A program made the position numbers and the translations under genes. The notes under the pieces were generated by a model, which saw only the letters and a program-made list of their open reading frames with translations, had not been told where the DNA came from and made no database searches. A DNA stretch of 64,000 nt from Clostridiales bacterium (GTDB lineage Bacteria > Bacillota > Clostridia > Saccharofermentanales > Saccharofermentanaceae), in assembly GCA_017620475.1 (NCBI GenBank), contig JAFZQI010000044.1, positions 62,001 to 126,000 on the forward strand, read 5' to 3'. Of the stretch, positions 43,092 to 52,540 are shown piece by piece (within the stretch, counting starts at the first letter, position 1; each line of letters starts with the position of its first letter).

Positions 43092-44993
43092 TTACTTCTG
43101 TTTCTCCACGTAGATCGGCATATACTCCTGCAAAAGCTCGAAGTAGCTCGGACCCATATCCAGATAGGCCTTATGGATCTGCATCATAGAGTAGTCATTT
43201 CCGTATTTCGCCACGGCGTCGTTGATGATCTTGCAGCAGAAATAGTTGCCGAAGCAGTATGGTGTGCAGTAGCAGGGGATCTCGATGATCCGGTCATAAA
43301 AGCTGTCCACCAGCGCTGTACCCAGACCGCCGAGCATCTGGTCGAAATAGTTCGCCGCATCTTTCTCGGTCCATCCATAGTAGTGTACGCCAATATCCAT
43401 GATAGTCTCTGCGACATAGTTGATCATCAGCATCAGCCAGACATAGTTGGCACGATACACATCATAGTCATAGGTCGTCAGCTTCATGATGTAGTCTTCA
43501 CAGTAAGTGGACCAGCCTTCCTTATATGCTGTCGTACCGCCCTTCTGGTAGAAACTGTTCATATTGAGCCTGTGATAGACCGCCTGATACATATGCCCCG
43601 GGAAGGCCTCATGTCCGACGGTAGGCAGAAGATCACTTGCGCCATCGCTGTAATCATTGATCATCAAAAGGTTCTTCGTGATATCGTCATAAGGAGAAGA
43701 CATATAAGCCGCCGGAGAAAAATTGTCCGCCAGTGACTCCGGTACGTGATACACGATATACTTCACATCACCAAGATCCGGGAAGTCCTGTTTGATCGCA
43801 TTTTTACAGAATTCAAGATCCTTTTCGAAGGACCCGTTGGTGTACTCCAGATCGCTATCCAGAGCGGCTTGCTGTGCCGCTGTCAAACGGGAGTAGATAT
43901 CCTGGAGCTCCATGATGTCTTCGATCATGGCAGTCTCAAGAACTTCCATCGCCTCATCTATCGAAAGGTTCGTACCGGAGCGGGATTTGAAATAGTATTC
44001 ATAGAATTCCTTACCGCCATCCATTTCACAGATCTTGCCGGAAGTCTTCGCCGTACCGAGAAGCGTCTTCATATTGGTTCCAAGTCTCTCATATGCGGGG
44101 AAGAACACGTCATCCAGGATCTGGGCATTTCTCTTGATCAGATCCTGCTTCGTCGCATCATCCAGGCCCAGATCTTCGATGCGTTCTTCAAAGCTCGAAT
44201 ACATATAGTTGCCTTCGTGGTCTTTATACACGACTTCAATCGAATCGATAACGTTCTGCAGTTTTTCATCAGGAAGAGATCTTCCGAGTTCCGCACGCTT
44301 CTTCTCATACTCAAAGAGCGAATCAAGATATCTGCCGCTATCTTCCAGCATAAGGAAATAGCGCTCCACATCATCTTTGTCGTCGAATGTCATGGTTGCG
44401 AAAGCCATCGGAAGTTCTACATTAATACCGGTCAGACTGTTGATCGAGCTGACATAGTAATTCATTCCGTAGGAATCCACAGCCAGCTGGTAATCTCTCT
44501 GCATGGTCAGAAGAAGGATCTGATCCTCGGTTTCGAGAGAATCAAAATCGATCTGATCCAGAGTATCCAGCACATACTTGCAGAATTCGTAGTCCTCGTC
44601 TTCTTCACTCGGATCCCAGGGAAGAATACCTTCTTCCGGCCATTCCAGTCCGAACGTCTCCGGGTTCTCCAGATCGTAATACATGGTGATGATATCTTCT
44701 TCGCCTCTGACGAAGATCTCTTCGTCGAGTTCATGGAGACGTTTCGAAGCATCATCTCCGGTATATGTTTTTACGGAGGGAACAGCAGAAGTATCGGTCG
44801 GCACTGCCGTGTCCGTCGTCGGATCGACAGAAGGTTCCGTATCGTCCGTAGGCTCTGTATCTTCCGTAGTGGTTTTCTTAGTCTTTTTGTTTTTCTTCTT
44901 CGTTTCTTCGGACTTACATGCACTCAGAACGATCGATGCCGAAAGCACAATACATCCCAAAACACGAAGCCGATTCATGATCGTCTTCTTCAT
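43092..44993 (-). CDS. DUF885 family lipoprotein (second of two)
   Basis: 633 residues. Signal peptide with lipobox (LSASIVLSAC), then a Lys-rich ETKKKNKKTKKTTTE stretch and an acidic Thr/Pro linker (to about 75). The DUF885 core has ASDLLPTVGHEAFPGHMYQAVYH (HExxPGH) and TTAYKEGWSTYCEDY as the second conserved block. Only moderately similar to the 41.0 kb paralogue, so the duplication is old. GGAGGAAGAG precedes the start. First gene of a three-gene set with the Cys-rich protein. Confidence 0.88.
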   Translation of the reverse strand: MKKTIMNRLRVLGCIVLSASIVLSACKSEETKKKNKKTKKTTTEDTEPTDDTEPSVDPTTDTAVPTDTSAVPSVKTYTGDDASKRLHELDEEIFVRGEEDIITMYYDLENPETFGLEWPEEGILPWDPSEEDEDYEFCKYVLDTLDQIDFDSLETEDQILLLTMQRDYQLAVDSYGMNYYVSSINSLTGINVELPMAFATMTFDDKDDVERYFLMLEDSGRYLDSLFEYEKKRAELGRSLPDEKLQNVIDSIEVVYKDHEGNYMYSSFEERIEDLGLDDATKQDLIKRNAQILDDVFFPAYERLGTNMKTLLGTAKTSGKICEMDGGKEFYEYYFKSRSGTNLSIDEAMEVLETAMIEDIMELQDIYSRLTAAQQAALDSDLEYTNGSFEKDLEFCKNAIKQDFPDLGDVKYIVYHVPESLADNFSPAAYMSSPYDDITKNLLMINDYSDGASDLLPTVGHEAFPGHMYQAVYHRLNMNSFYQKGGTTAYKEGWSTYCEDYIMKLTTYDYDVYRANYVWLMLMINYVAETIMDIGVHYYGWTEKDAANYFDQMLGGLGTALVDSFYDRIIEIPCYCTPYCFGNYFCCKIINDAVAKYGNDYSMMQIHKAYLDMGPSYFELLQEYMPIYVEKQK

Positions 44994-45125
44994 GCGTTTC
45001 TCTTCCTCCTTTATAAGGGATATTTAATCACAAAAGGCATGCAAAGTAAAATTCGGAAAGCCATACCTGCGGAACAGTTCTTTTGCCAAAGAAGTGTCGA
45101 AGAGCCCTCAATTCTGACGGAGAGG

Positions 45126-46256
45126 TCATGTCCGCACGCGTTCGCTCTTATAGGACAGAAGCGTGGCCAGAAGAACAAGGACCGCCGGGATCAGGAGCGA
45201 CACGGCGACCAGGAGCATATTTGACATTTTCGCACGGGAGTTCAGAAGATCCTGGAAGATCAGGCAGATGTTATATACCGGGATCATGTAGTGGGAAGCC
45301 GGCGAGATGCCGAATCGGAACATGGACATGATCGAGGCGATCGTGCAAAGAAGCGTCATAGGGATCTGGGCGGTCTGTGCCTGGCTGGTGTCCTTGCAGA
45401 AAAGAGAGATCAGTACGCCGATATTCGAGAAAAGATAGCAAAGGAGCACGGCGTAAAGGAGGATCAGCAGGAGCTGCGGCACGGTAATGCTGACATCGGC
45501 AAACCCGAAAGCATCCCGGACCCCCACGGCCTTACATATCCGGCTTCCGGCCACATCCATTCCGATATAGATCGCACTGCTGACAATACTGATCACACTG
45601 ACCGAGAGGATCTTGGCCATGATCAGGCTCAGAGGCGGAATCGGCGACAGCATAACCTGGTAGAACGTTCCTCTGGCTTTATCACCGGCTACGGTATCGC
45701 CTGCAAGATTGGCGATGTTAGCCGTAAGCGGCAGCACGAGCATATAAGGAAGAAGCATAGCGATCATGCGGTTGCTGTCATCTTCTTTTTTGATGTCTTC
45801 GACGAACACCTCGCGAAAAGCAACGTTCCGGTTCATGCCTTTGTAGAGTTCTTCATACGTTTTCCTTACGAAGGATTCCGCGCTCATCTTCAGGTAGCAG
45901 GAAACGGAATTGCTCTCGTAATAATATATCTTCACATCGCGGATATCCGAAAAATCCACCATGACATCGTAGTGGTGAAAGTCATCGGATTTCATGAACA
46001 CCTGCGGATCCTCGGCCACCGGTACGATCCAGATCTCCTTATCCTCCATGGTTCCGATGTTATAGCTTTCGATACTGATGCCGTGGAAATACATTCTGTA
46101 CTCTTCGGCCTCTTCCTGATCCATCGGGGTCAGCATGGTCATTCCGACAGTCAGGAAAAGCGTGATTACGGGCAGCACAAGAAAGCCGAAGAGAAGTGTC
46201 TTCTCCTTGGCGATCTTGAGCATCTCATGACGGAATATCTTTCCTAACCCGTACAT
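45126..46256 (-). CDS. ABC-2 type permease (NatB-like)
   Basis: 376 residues. An N-terminal helix (about 22-42) is followed by a large extracytoplasmic loop (about 45-165) and a C-terminal bundle of five helices (about 170-376) starting at MLLPYMLVLPLTANIANLAGDTVAGDKARGTFYQVMLSPIPPLSL, the ABC-2 signature region. This is the NatB/CcmB-like layout. Last gene of the operon with the ATPase (12 bases upstream) and a second permease. Confidence 0.88.
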   Translation of the reverse strand: MYGLGKIFRHEMLKIAKEKTLLFGFLVLPVITLFLTVGMTMLTPMDQEEAEEYRMYFHGISIESYNIGTMEDKEIWIVPVAEDPQVFMKSDDFHHYDVMVDFSDIRDVKIYYYESNSVSCYLKMSAESFVRKTYEELYKGMNRNVAFREVFVEDIKKEDDSNRMIAMLLPYMLVLPLTANIANLAGDTVAGDKARGTFYQVMLSPIPPLSLIMAKILSVSVISIVSSAIYIGMDVAGSRICKAVGVRDAFGFADVSITVPQLLLILLYAVLLCYLFSNIGVLISLFCKDTSQAQTAQIPMTLLCTIASIMSMFRFGISPASHYMIPVYNICLIFQDLLNSRAKMSNMLLVAVSLLIPAVLVLLATLLSYKSERVRT

Positions 46257-46268
46257 CCGTGGTCCTTT

Positions 46269-47021
46269 CTACTTTTCGATGATCGCTTTCTCTTCGTGGT
46301 TTTCCTTGTAAAGTTCCAGGAAGGCTTCTTCTACCGTGCTGACGTTTCTGCTCTTCGGCAGTTCTTCCACTGTTCCGCAGAAAACGGACTTGCCGTCGAC
46401 GATGATCCCGACGCGGTCGGCCAGACGGCTCACCAGATCCAGAATGTGCGTGGAAAGAATGATGCACTTCCCTTCTTCCTTGAGTTTTACAAGATAAGAC
46501 TCGATCAGATGCTGCGTCAGAATATCCAATCCATTGGTCGGCTCATCGAATATGATGGTGTCCGGATCGTGCAGCAGGCAGATCGCCAGAGACGTTTTCT
46601 GCTTCATGCCGGTGGAGAAGGTCTCGTACCGGCGGTTGCGGAATTCGCTGATCCCGAAATAATCAAAGAGTTTGTCGCGGTGCTCTTTGATCTGCTCCGG
46701 CGTCATCTCGTATAGATGCCCGTAGTAGTCCGCAAGTTCGTCCGGCGTAAACTGTCCGTCCAGACGGATCTCGTTGGTCAGAAATGCGATGCGCCGGCGG
46801 AGCTTAGGATCTCCCGGATCCGCTTCCTTCCCGTCGAAAAGGATCGTTCCGGATGTGGGAGCAAGAAGCGTGGAGACCATACGCATCGTCGTGGTCTTTC
46901 CGGCACCGTTCGGGCCGAGAAGTGCGAATATCTCGCCATCGTTGATCGTGAGGGAAACATCCTTCACCGCCTCGACTTTATTGTTCTTAAATGTCTTTCG
47001 CAAATGGCTGATCGTAATCAT
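46269..47021 (-). CDS. ABC transporter ATPase (NatA-like)
   Basis: 250 residues from ATG 47021 (MITISHLRKTFKNNKVEAV), with AAAGGAA upstream and an ATGA overlap with the permease stop. Walker A is LLGPNGAGKTTTM, the signature is FSTGMKQKTSLAICLLHDP, Walker B is TIIFDEPTNGLD and the switch His is LSTHILD. It powers two different ABC-2 permeases encoded on either side. NatAB-type exporters move Na+ or peptides; substrate not known. Confidence 0.92.
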   Translation of the reverse strand: MITISHLRKTFKNNKVEAVKDVSLTINDGEIFALLGPNGAGKTTTMRMVSTLLAPTSGTILFDGKEADPGDPKLRRRIAFLTNEIRLDGQFTPDELADYYGHLYEMTPEQIKEHRDKLFDYFGISEFRNRRYETFSTGMKQKTSLAICLLHDPDTIIFDEPTNGLDILTQHLIESYLVKLKEEGKCIILSTHILDLVSRLADRVGIIVDGKSVFCGTVEELPKSRNVSTVEEAFLELYKENHEEKAIIEK

Positions 47022-48136
47022 TCGTGGTTCCTTTCCCATAATCTTGAAGACAGGATCATGCTGATGCCAAGAAGGACGGCGGCGATCAAAAGGGAGACCG
47101 ATACAGGGAGGAACTCCGTTTCTTTTCGGCAAACGGCCTTCAGCACAGGCGTCCAGTTGGCGACGGGTATGTAATTGACAACATCACTTTTGATGAAGTT
47201 GGGTAATATTGCGGCAAAAGATACGATCACCATTCCGGCCGAGGCGAAAAGCGAAGCCTTCTTCGTTTCCGAGAATGCGGACGCGATCAGGGTGAAGATC
47301 GAGGTGATAGCCATCGACACGCCAAGAAGGATGATGACCATCGCCGGAAGCCATTCTGCAACCGATCCCACTGTGTGTCGGAGAGTCGAAAACTGATCGG
47401 TTGCCCAGACCGCCATACCCAGCACGGCGGCTATTATTCCCGCGGCGCCGGCTAGAAAGACTTCCTGCAGCAACACCAGCATCTTTCCAAGAAGGATCTT
47501 CCAAAGCGGAACCGGGCACAGCACCAGTGTGTCGAAGGTCTGCCTTTCTTTCTCGCCTGTGACCGATCCGGAGACCAGAGTCAGGGCATTACTGGACATC
47601 ATGAGGAAGATGATCATGCCGATGACGCCGGCGATCTGGTCCATGTAGGTTTCCAGCTTATCCTCATCCGTGCTGATGTCGATGATCTCCTTTTGCGGGA
47701 AGTACAACTGGATATCGTCGTAGTACTCTTTTCCTTCGAGAAAAAAACTCAGGTCCGATGCCAGATCGGAAGCTTCCTTGATGGCATCGGAAGAGGTCAG
47801 AAGTGAAGAGTCGTAGAGGATCTCGATTCTCTCTTCGGCGACTACGACCGCCACATCGACCCGGCCTTCGGAGATCTCCTCCTCGGCTTCTGCTCTGGAG
47901 CCGTCCATGCGGGTGAATTCCGGGTAGTTCTCATAAAGGATCTCATCCTGATCCTGTTTTCCACAGAAAACGGCGGCCTTATACCGGGAGGTGACATTTC
48001 TCACATACCCCATCGCCCATGAAAAGAAAAGCACGCTTAGAAGCGGAGCGATGAGCATCATGACCAGCCGGACCTTCGTCTTTGAGGTCTTGCGCCACTC
48101 ACTTTGCATCACATGGGCAATATGGTTCTTACGCAT
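47018..48136 (-). CDS. ABC-2 type permease, second subunit
   Basis: 372 residues from ATG 48136 (MRKNHIAHVMQSEWRKTSKTK). An N-terminal helix (about 25-45), an extracytoplasmic loop with acidic stretches (about 50-170), then about five helices from GVIGMIIFLMMSSNALTLVSGSVTGEKERQTFDTLVLCPVP, the ABC-2 signature region. The first 8 bases overlap the acyl-CoA ligase gene. It probably pairs with the 45.1 kb permease as a heterodimer around the shared ATPase. Confidence 0.88.
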   Translation of the reverse strand: MRKNHIAHVMQSEWRKTSKTKVRLVMMLIAPLLSVLFFSWAMGYVRNVTSRYKAAVFCGKQDQDEILYENYPEFTRMDGSRAEAEEEISEGRVDVAVVVAEERIEILYDSSLLTSSDAIKEASDLASDLSFFLEGKEYYDDIQLYFPQKEIIDISTDEDKLETYMDQIAGVIGMIIFLMMSSNALTLVSGSVTGEKERQTFDTLVLCPVPLWKILLGKMLVLLQEVFLAGAAGIIAAVLGMAVWATDQFSTLRHTVGSVAEWLPAMVIILLGVSMAITSIFTLIASAFSETKKASLFASAGMVIVSFAAILPNFIKSDVVNYIPVANWTPVLKAVCRKETEFLPVSVSLLIAAVLLGISMILSSRLWERNHE

Positions 48137-50045
48137 CGCGCGAGGATCCTTCCTGTTTCGGAAACGGCGGCGGGGCTGATTGCCCGTCCGCCGGCTGCCC
48201 CTTCTCAAAACCGGCCAGTGCTTCCTGCTCTAATGTGCGGAAATCGATCTTCCCGATCTTCGTCTTCGGAAGCTCCGTTCGGAATTCGTACTCCACCGGG
48301 CATGCATAGGGGATCAGGTTCTGCCTACATAGCTTAGCCAGCTGCGTACGGACACGATCCTGCCGCTCCGGTTCTTTTGCCAAAGACGCATGCTCCGTTT
48401 TCTCATTATTCCCGCCGGCTGCGGTCATGTCTTTGAGCACGATATAAGCCTTTACCACATGGAGCCGGTACGGGTGCGGGATCGCCACCGCGCATGCAGA
48501 CTCCACGTCCGGATGCTCCATCAGGACCTTCTCGATCTGTGTCGGGAAGACCGGCACGCCGGATACCTTGATGATGCGTTTGATCCGCTGGTCAAAGTAG
48601 AAGAAGCCCTCCTCATCGCGATGTCCCAGATCGCCGCTATGGATCCATCTTTTCCCGTCCGCATGGACATGGATCGCCATATCCGTGGCCTCCGGATCAT
48701 TGAGATAGGAAAGCATCACGGTTGGACCGCTGATGCATATCTCGCCCTTCTCCCCGATGGGAACTTCTTCATCGGTACCGGGCTTTACGATCTGCATATC
48801 GATCCCCGGAAGCGGAAGTCCCACGGATCCGCTCTTACATTCGTTTTCAGGATTTACGGCACACACCGTCAACGTCTCGGTAAGCCCGTATCCTTCACGG
48901 AGCGAAATATTCGCACCACGCGCATGGATGTATTCTTCGAAGCGTTTCTTCAGATCCATCGGCAGCGTATCTCCGCCGCTGAAACAGGCTCTGAGGAAAT
49001 CCAGTTTCATATTCTTCAGTTTGTCGCTCTTGAGCATGCCCTCATAAAGTGTCGGCACCGCCGCCAGAAGCTGCGGCTTCTCTTTGCGGATGATCTTCGC
49101 CAGTTCGTCAGGCTTGAACATCGGCACGAGAAGCATGTTGATCCCACAGGAGATCATGCAGTGCATGCACATGCAGATCCCGAATCCGTGGAACAGCGGC
49201 AGGATCGCCACCATCATCACCTGCGGGAACTTTTCGGGATCCTCGAAAGGATCCGGCACGCGGATGATCTGCGGTCCCAGCATTGCCGGGATATTCATAT
49301 TGGTTGAGGAGATCACCGCGATCTTCGGCGATCCGGTTGTTCCGCCGCTGTGAAGGTACAGCACGGGATCATCCGGTCCCACCGGGCGCACATACGCCTT
49401 GGTTTCCGGTGCTTTTTCATCTTCAAAAGCACTGGGCCAGTCGTATTCGCCGTCGAGTTTGCCGTCCCGGAGCATCTCGCCGTGGGTGATCAGGTTATCG
49501 TAGAGAATATAGAAATCGTCCTGGCTGACCTTAGGGATCTTCTTGCCCTTGGTCATTTTGAATGCGAGGGACTTGAAGCCGGACAGATAGTCCGTGATCC
49601 GGCAGACGATGACAAGTCCCGGCTGAAGCTCGTCCAGCATTGCCTTGCTTCTGGGAAGGAACGCATCGAGGAGCAGGAGGCATTCACTGCCGGTCTGCTC
49701 CATGCAGGTCCGAAGCTCAGCCGCAGGTGTCTTGGGGTGGACCATATTCGCAATCGCGCCGAGTTTACTTAGGGAGTAGATGGCGATCACCGCCTGCGGA
49801 ATGTTCGGAAGGCATACCGTCACGACCGTGCCTACGGATACATTACAATCGGCAAGAGCCGTGGCAAAAGAGTCGACTTCGTAGACCAGTTCCGCATAGG
49901 TGATCCGGGTGCCCTCAAAGGTCACTGCCGGTCTCTGCGGGAATACCTCCGCCGTCCGCAGAAGCATTTCGTACAGGGTTTTGTCCGGTTTTTCGGAAAA
50001 ACCGGTCATCTCTTCATCGTAGTGTTGGGTCCAAGAACGATCCAT
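48129..50045 (-). CDS. AMP-forming acyl-CoA synthetase/ligase
   Basis: 638 residues. Phosphate loop YLHSGGTTGSPKIAVIS, then GYGLTETLTVCAVNPE, HSGDLGHRDEEGFFYFDQRIKRIIKVSG (hinge) and the adenylation lysine in ELPKTKIGKIDFR. It activates a carboxylic acid, probably a fatty acid, to the acyl-CoA. Oddities: an insertion of about 25 hydrophilic residues in the C-terminal subdomain (AAGGNNEKTEHASLAKEPER), whose DNA carries the dispersed GGTTCTTTTGCC motif, and a Pro/Gln-rich tail past the lysine. It overlaps the downstream permease gene by 8 bases, so it may be co-expressed with that transporter. Confidence 0.9.
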   Translation of the reverse strand: MDRSWTQHYDEEMTGFSEKPDKTLYEMLLRTAEVFPQRPAVTFEGTRITYAELVYEVDSFATALADCNVSVGTVVTVCLPNIPQAVIAIYSLSKLGAIANMVHPKTPAAELRTCMEQTGSECLLLLDAFLPRSKAMLDELQPGLVIVCRITDYLSGFKSLAFKMTKGKKIPKVSQDDFYILYDNLITHGEMLRDGKLDGEYDWPSAFEDEKAPETKAYVRPVGPDDPVLYLHSGGTTGSPKIAVISSTNMNIPAMLGPQIIRVPDPFEDPEKFPQVMMVAILPLFHGFGICMCMHCMISCGINMLLVPMFKPDELAKIIRKEKPQLLAAVPTLYEGMLKSDKLKNMKLDFLRACFSGGDTLPMDLKKRFEEYIHARGANISLREGYGLTETLTVCAVNPENECKSGSVGLPLPGIDMQIVKPGTDEEVPIGEKGEICISGPTVMLSYLNDPEATDMAIHVHADGKRWIHSGDLGHRDEEGFFYFDQRIKRIIKVSGVPVFPTQIEKVLMEHPDVESACAVAIPHPYRLHVVKAYIVLKDMTAAGGNNEKTEHASLAKEPERQDRVRTQLAKLCRQNLIPYACPVEYEFRTELPKTKIGKIDFRTLEQEALAGFEKGQPADGQSAPPPFPKQEGSSRDA

Positions 50046-50121
50046 GCCACAGTACTTCCTTACATTCCATAAACAATCTTATGTATTTTACTCAATTTCC
50101 GTTAAAAAAGGAATAGCAAGG

Positions 50122-50130
50122 TGGTATCAT
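50122..50130 (+). promoter_or_regulatory. Possible extended -10 promoter of radA
   Basis: TGGTATCAT at 50122-50130, 67 bases before the radA start. A similar GTNGTATCATTA appears upstream of the 2.2 kb gene (2171-2180) and near 61980. Confidence 0.4.
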
Positions 50131-50197
50131 TAGGAAGAAACAAAGGAGACTCTTCGAAGAAGAAACCAAGGTAACACTTCGAAAAGGTTGGAAATAT

Positions 50198-51574
50198 ATG
50201 GCCAAGAAGAAAACACAGTATGTTTGCCGCAACTGCGGATATGAGACCTCCGGCTGGATGGGACGATGCCCTTCGTGCCAGGAATGGAATACGTTTGACG
50301 AAGTCAAGGAGGCCCCCTCTGTTCCCGCCGATGCCAAGCCTTCACTTCGTGCGGGCTGGATCGCCGAGCGCGGTATTTCAAAGCTTTCCGAAGTCTCCCA
50401 GGAGGAGGAGCCGCGTTTTTCTTCCGGGATCTCCGAACTGGACCGCATTCTCGGCGGTGGTTTTGTCGACGGCTCTATGACGCTGGTGGGCGGTGACCCG
50501 GGCATCGGCAAATCCACGCTACTCATGCAGGTCAGCGGTTCGGCTTCCGTCAAGGGTGAGATCCTCTACGTTTCCGGTGAGGAATCCAAATCCCAGATCA
50601 AGATGCGGGCGGACCGTCTCGGGGTAAACCGCGACAGCATCTGCCTGTGCTCCCAGACTTCTTTTGAACATATTTCGGAGCTCATCAACGAGCGCCGGCC
50701 TTCACTTTGCATCATCGACTCGATCCAGACGCTTTACAGTGAGGAGATCGCGTCCGCTCCCGGCTCCGTGTCCCAGACTCGTGAGGTCACTGCCGGGCTT
50801 TTACGTCTGGCCAAGTCGCTCAATGTAGCTATCGTTCTGGTAGGTCACGTCACCAAAGACGGTGCCATCGCCGGTCCGCGCATCATTGAGCACATGGTCG
50901 ATACGGTGCTGTATTTCGAGGGGGATGGCTCCTCTGCACTCCGGATGCTCCGCGCCACGAAGAACCGTTTCGGTTCCACCGGAGAACTGGCTTTCTTTGA
51001 GATGACCCAGCGCGGATTGATCGGCGTAGAAAATGCTTCTGCTTTCCTTCTTTCCGGCCGGCCGCATATGGCTCCGGGCTCCGTGATCACTTCTGTGGTT
51101 GAGGGATCCCGCGCCGTTCTTTTGGAGATCCAGGCGCTGATGTCGTCCTCTTCTTATGCTAACCCGCAGCGTATGACGCAGGGGCTGGACCGCGGCCGTG
51201 TGAGTATGCTTCTGGCCGTTCTTGAGAGCAAGTGCAAGGTCGGAATTGCCAATATGGATGCCTACATCAATGTCGTCGGTGGCATGAGGGTGGATGAGAC
51301 TGCCTGCGATCTGGCAGTTGTCTGCGCAGTCTTTTCTTCTTTCTCCGGCAAACCCATCCGCGAGGATACGCTTGTCCTCGGCGAAGTCGGTCTCACCGGA
51401 GAACTCCGTCCGGTCAGTGACCTGGAGAAGCGCCTATCCGATTGCTCCCGTCTCGGGTTCACCGCCTGTGTGCTCCCCGGTGCGTCCAAGAAAGCCGCCG
51501 AGCGCCTCCCGCTCAAACTGGAGTATATCTATGTGGACAAACTCTCCGAGGCGATCGACATTCTCTTTTCCTGA
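50198..51574 (+). CDS. radA: DNA repair protein RadA
   Basis: 458 residues, full length. A C4 zinc finger (YVCRNCGYETSGWMGRCPSC), the RecA-like core with Walker A GGDPGIGKSTLLMQ, the RadA motif KNRFGSTGE, and a C-terminal Lon-protease-like domain with VNVVGGMRVDETACDLAV and LGEVGLTGELRPV. It processes branched recombination intermediates, acting as a helicase. Monocistronic or followed by ispD 71 bases downstream. Confidence 0.96.
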   Translation: MAKKKTQYVCRNCGYETSGWMGRCPSCQEWNTFDEVKEAPSVPADAKPSLRAGWIAERGISKLSEVSQEEEPRFSSGISELDRILGGGFVDGSMTLVGGDPGIGKSTLLMQVSGSASVKGEILYVSGEESKSQIKMRADRLGVNRDSICLCSQTSFEHISELINERRPSLCIIDSIQTLYSEEIASAPGSVSQTREVTAGLLRLAKSLNVAIVLVGHVTKDGAIAGPRIIEHMVDTVLYFEGDGSSALRMLRATKNRFGSTGELAFFEMTQRGLIGVENASAFLLSGRPHMAPGSVITSVVEGSRAVLLEIQALMSSSSYANPQRMTQGLDRGRVSMLLAVLESKCKVGIANMDAYINVVGGMRVDETACDLAVVCAVFSSFSGKPIREDTLVLGEVGLTGELRPVSDLEKRLSDCSRLGFTACVLPGASKKAAERLPLKLEYIYVDKLSEAIDILFS

Positions 51575-51612
51575 AGTCTATATACTGCATGCCCGCCCGT
51601 CCTCGGCTTCTG

Positions 51613-51621
51613 TGGTATGAT
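51613..51621 (+). promoter_or_regulatory. Possible extended -10 promoter of ispD
   Basis: TGGTATGAT at 51613-51621 in the 71-base gap after radA, 25 bases before the ispD start. Confidence 0.4.
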
Positions 51622-51645
51622 AAAGGAAAAGGGGGCCGTCTCAAT

Positions 51646-52440
51646 ATGCAGTTAGATTTGAAAAACATCCCTGCTTCCTGGCAGCGTAATCTATATCTGA
51701 TTATTCCGGCCGCAGGGCTCGGCCGTAGAATGGGTATCCCGGAAAGTAAACAGTTCTATAAGATCGGCGATGTGCCCGTGCTGGCCCGCACGCTTCTTGC
51801 CTTTCAGGACTTCCGGTCCCGTTTGAACATCCCGATCCATGCGGTCATCGTGACCACACCGGACAGTATCGACCGTGTGTATGCCATCGCCGATAAATAT
51901 GAGATCGACTATGTTGAAAAAGTCGTTGTAGGCGGAGCCACCCGGCAGGATTCCGTTGCCGCCGGCATCGAAGCACTGACCACTCTCGACCGCGTCCCCG
52001 AAAGCTATGATACGGTTTTCATTCATGACGGTGCCCGCTGTATGGTGGACTATGAGACGATCCGCGCCTGCTATAACGGTGGTATGATCTACGATGTCTG
52101 CGTTGCTGCCACCCCCTGTAAAAACACGATCAAAATGGCTCTGCCGAAGGCGGAGACTAAGTCTGAAGCCGCAGCCGTATCACAGGCGCCTGTGGTCGAT
52201 CGGACGCTCGATCGTTCTCTTCTTTACGAGGTTCAGACTCCTCAAGTATTCAAATACAGTGTTCTTGTGGATGTATCCGCACGTGCAAAAGAAGCCGGGA
52301 TCACTGCAACCGACGACACCGCGCTGGCCGAAGCACTGGGTATCCCGGTACACCTTATCACCTGTTCTTACGGGAACATCAAGATCACCACGCCCGAAGA
52401 CGCGGCACTTGCCGAATTCATGTTAAAAGAGAGAGAATAA
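51646..52440 (+). CDS. ispD: 2-C-methyl-D-erythritol 4-phosphate cytidylyltransferase
   Basis: 264 residues from ATG 51646. LIIPAAGLGRRMGIPESKQFYKIGDVPVLARTLLAF is the CTP-binding opening; VVVGGATRQDSVAAGI, VFIHDGARCMV, ATPCKNTIKM, YEVQTPQVFKYSVL and GNIKITTPEDAALAE complete the family set. About 30 residues longer than usual, mostly from a charged linker around PKAETKSEAAAVSQAP. Third step of the MEP isoprenoid pathway. Convergent with ispF, the fifth step, 82 bases away. Confidence 0.95.
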   Translation: MQLDLKNIPASWQRNLYLIIPAAGLGRRMGIPESKQFYKIGDVPVLARTLLAFQDFRSRLNIPIHAVIVTTPDSIDRVYAIADKYEIDYVEKVVVGGATRQDSVAAGIEALTTLDRVPESYDTVFIHDGARCMVDYETIRACYNGGMIYDVCVAATPCKNTIKMALPKAETKSEAAAVSQAPVVDRTLDRSLLYEVQTPQVFKYSVLVDVSARAKEAGITATDDTALAEALGIPVHLITCSYGNIKITTPEDAALAEFMLKERE

Positions 52441-52480
52441 ACTTTTTCTCCAGACGCAAAAAAACAAATAAGCTCAGGGT

Positions 52481-52540
52481 TCAGATTTCTTCGCGGCGAA
52501 AAGAGCGTAAAGAAGTCCGGAATCAGATTTCTTCGCGGCG
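52481..52540. repeat. 18-base direct repeat duplicating the ispF 3' end
   Basis: TCAGATTTCTTCGCGGCG occurs at 52481-52498 and 52523-52540, 42 bases apart. The right copy is the last codons and stop of ispF. The left copy repeats them just downstream, so it looks like a short diverged duplication. Confidence 0.7.

Noticed and set aside
43746..45224. 492-residue open frame opposite the DUF885 lipoprotein
   Set aside because: Antisense shadow caused by codon bias; no protein family seen.
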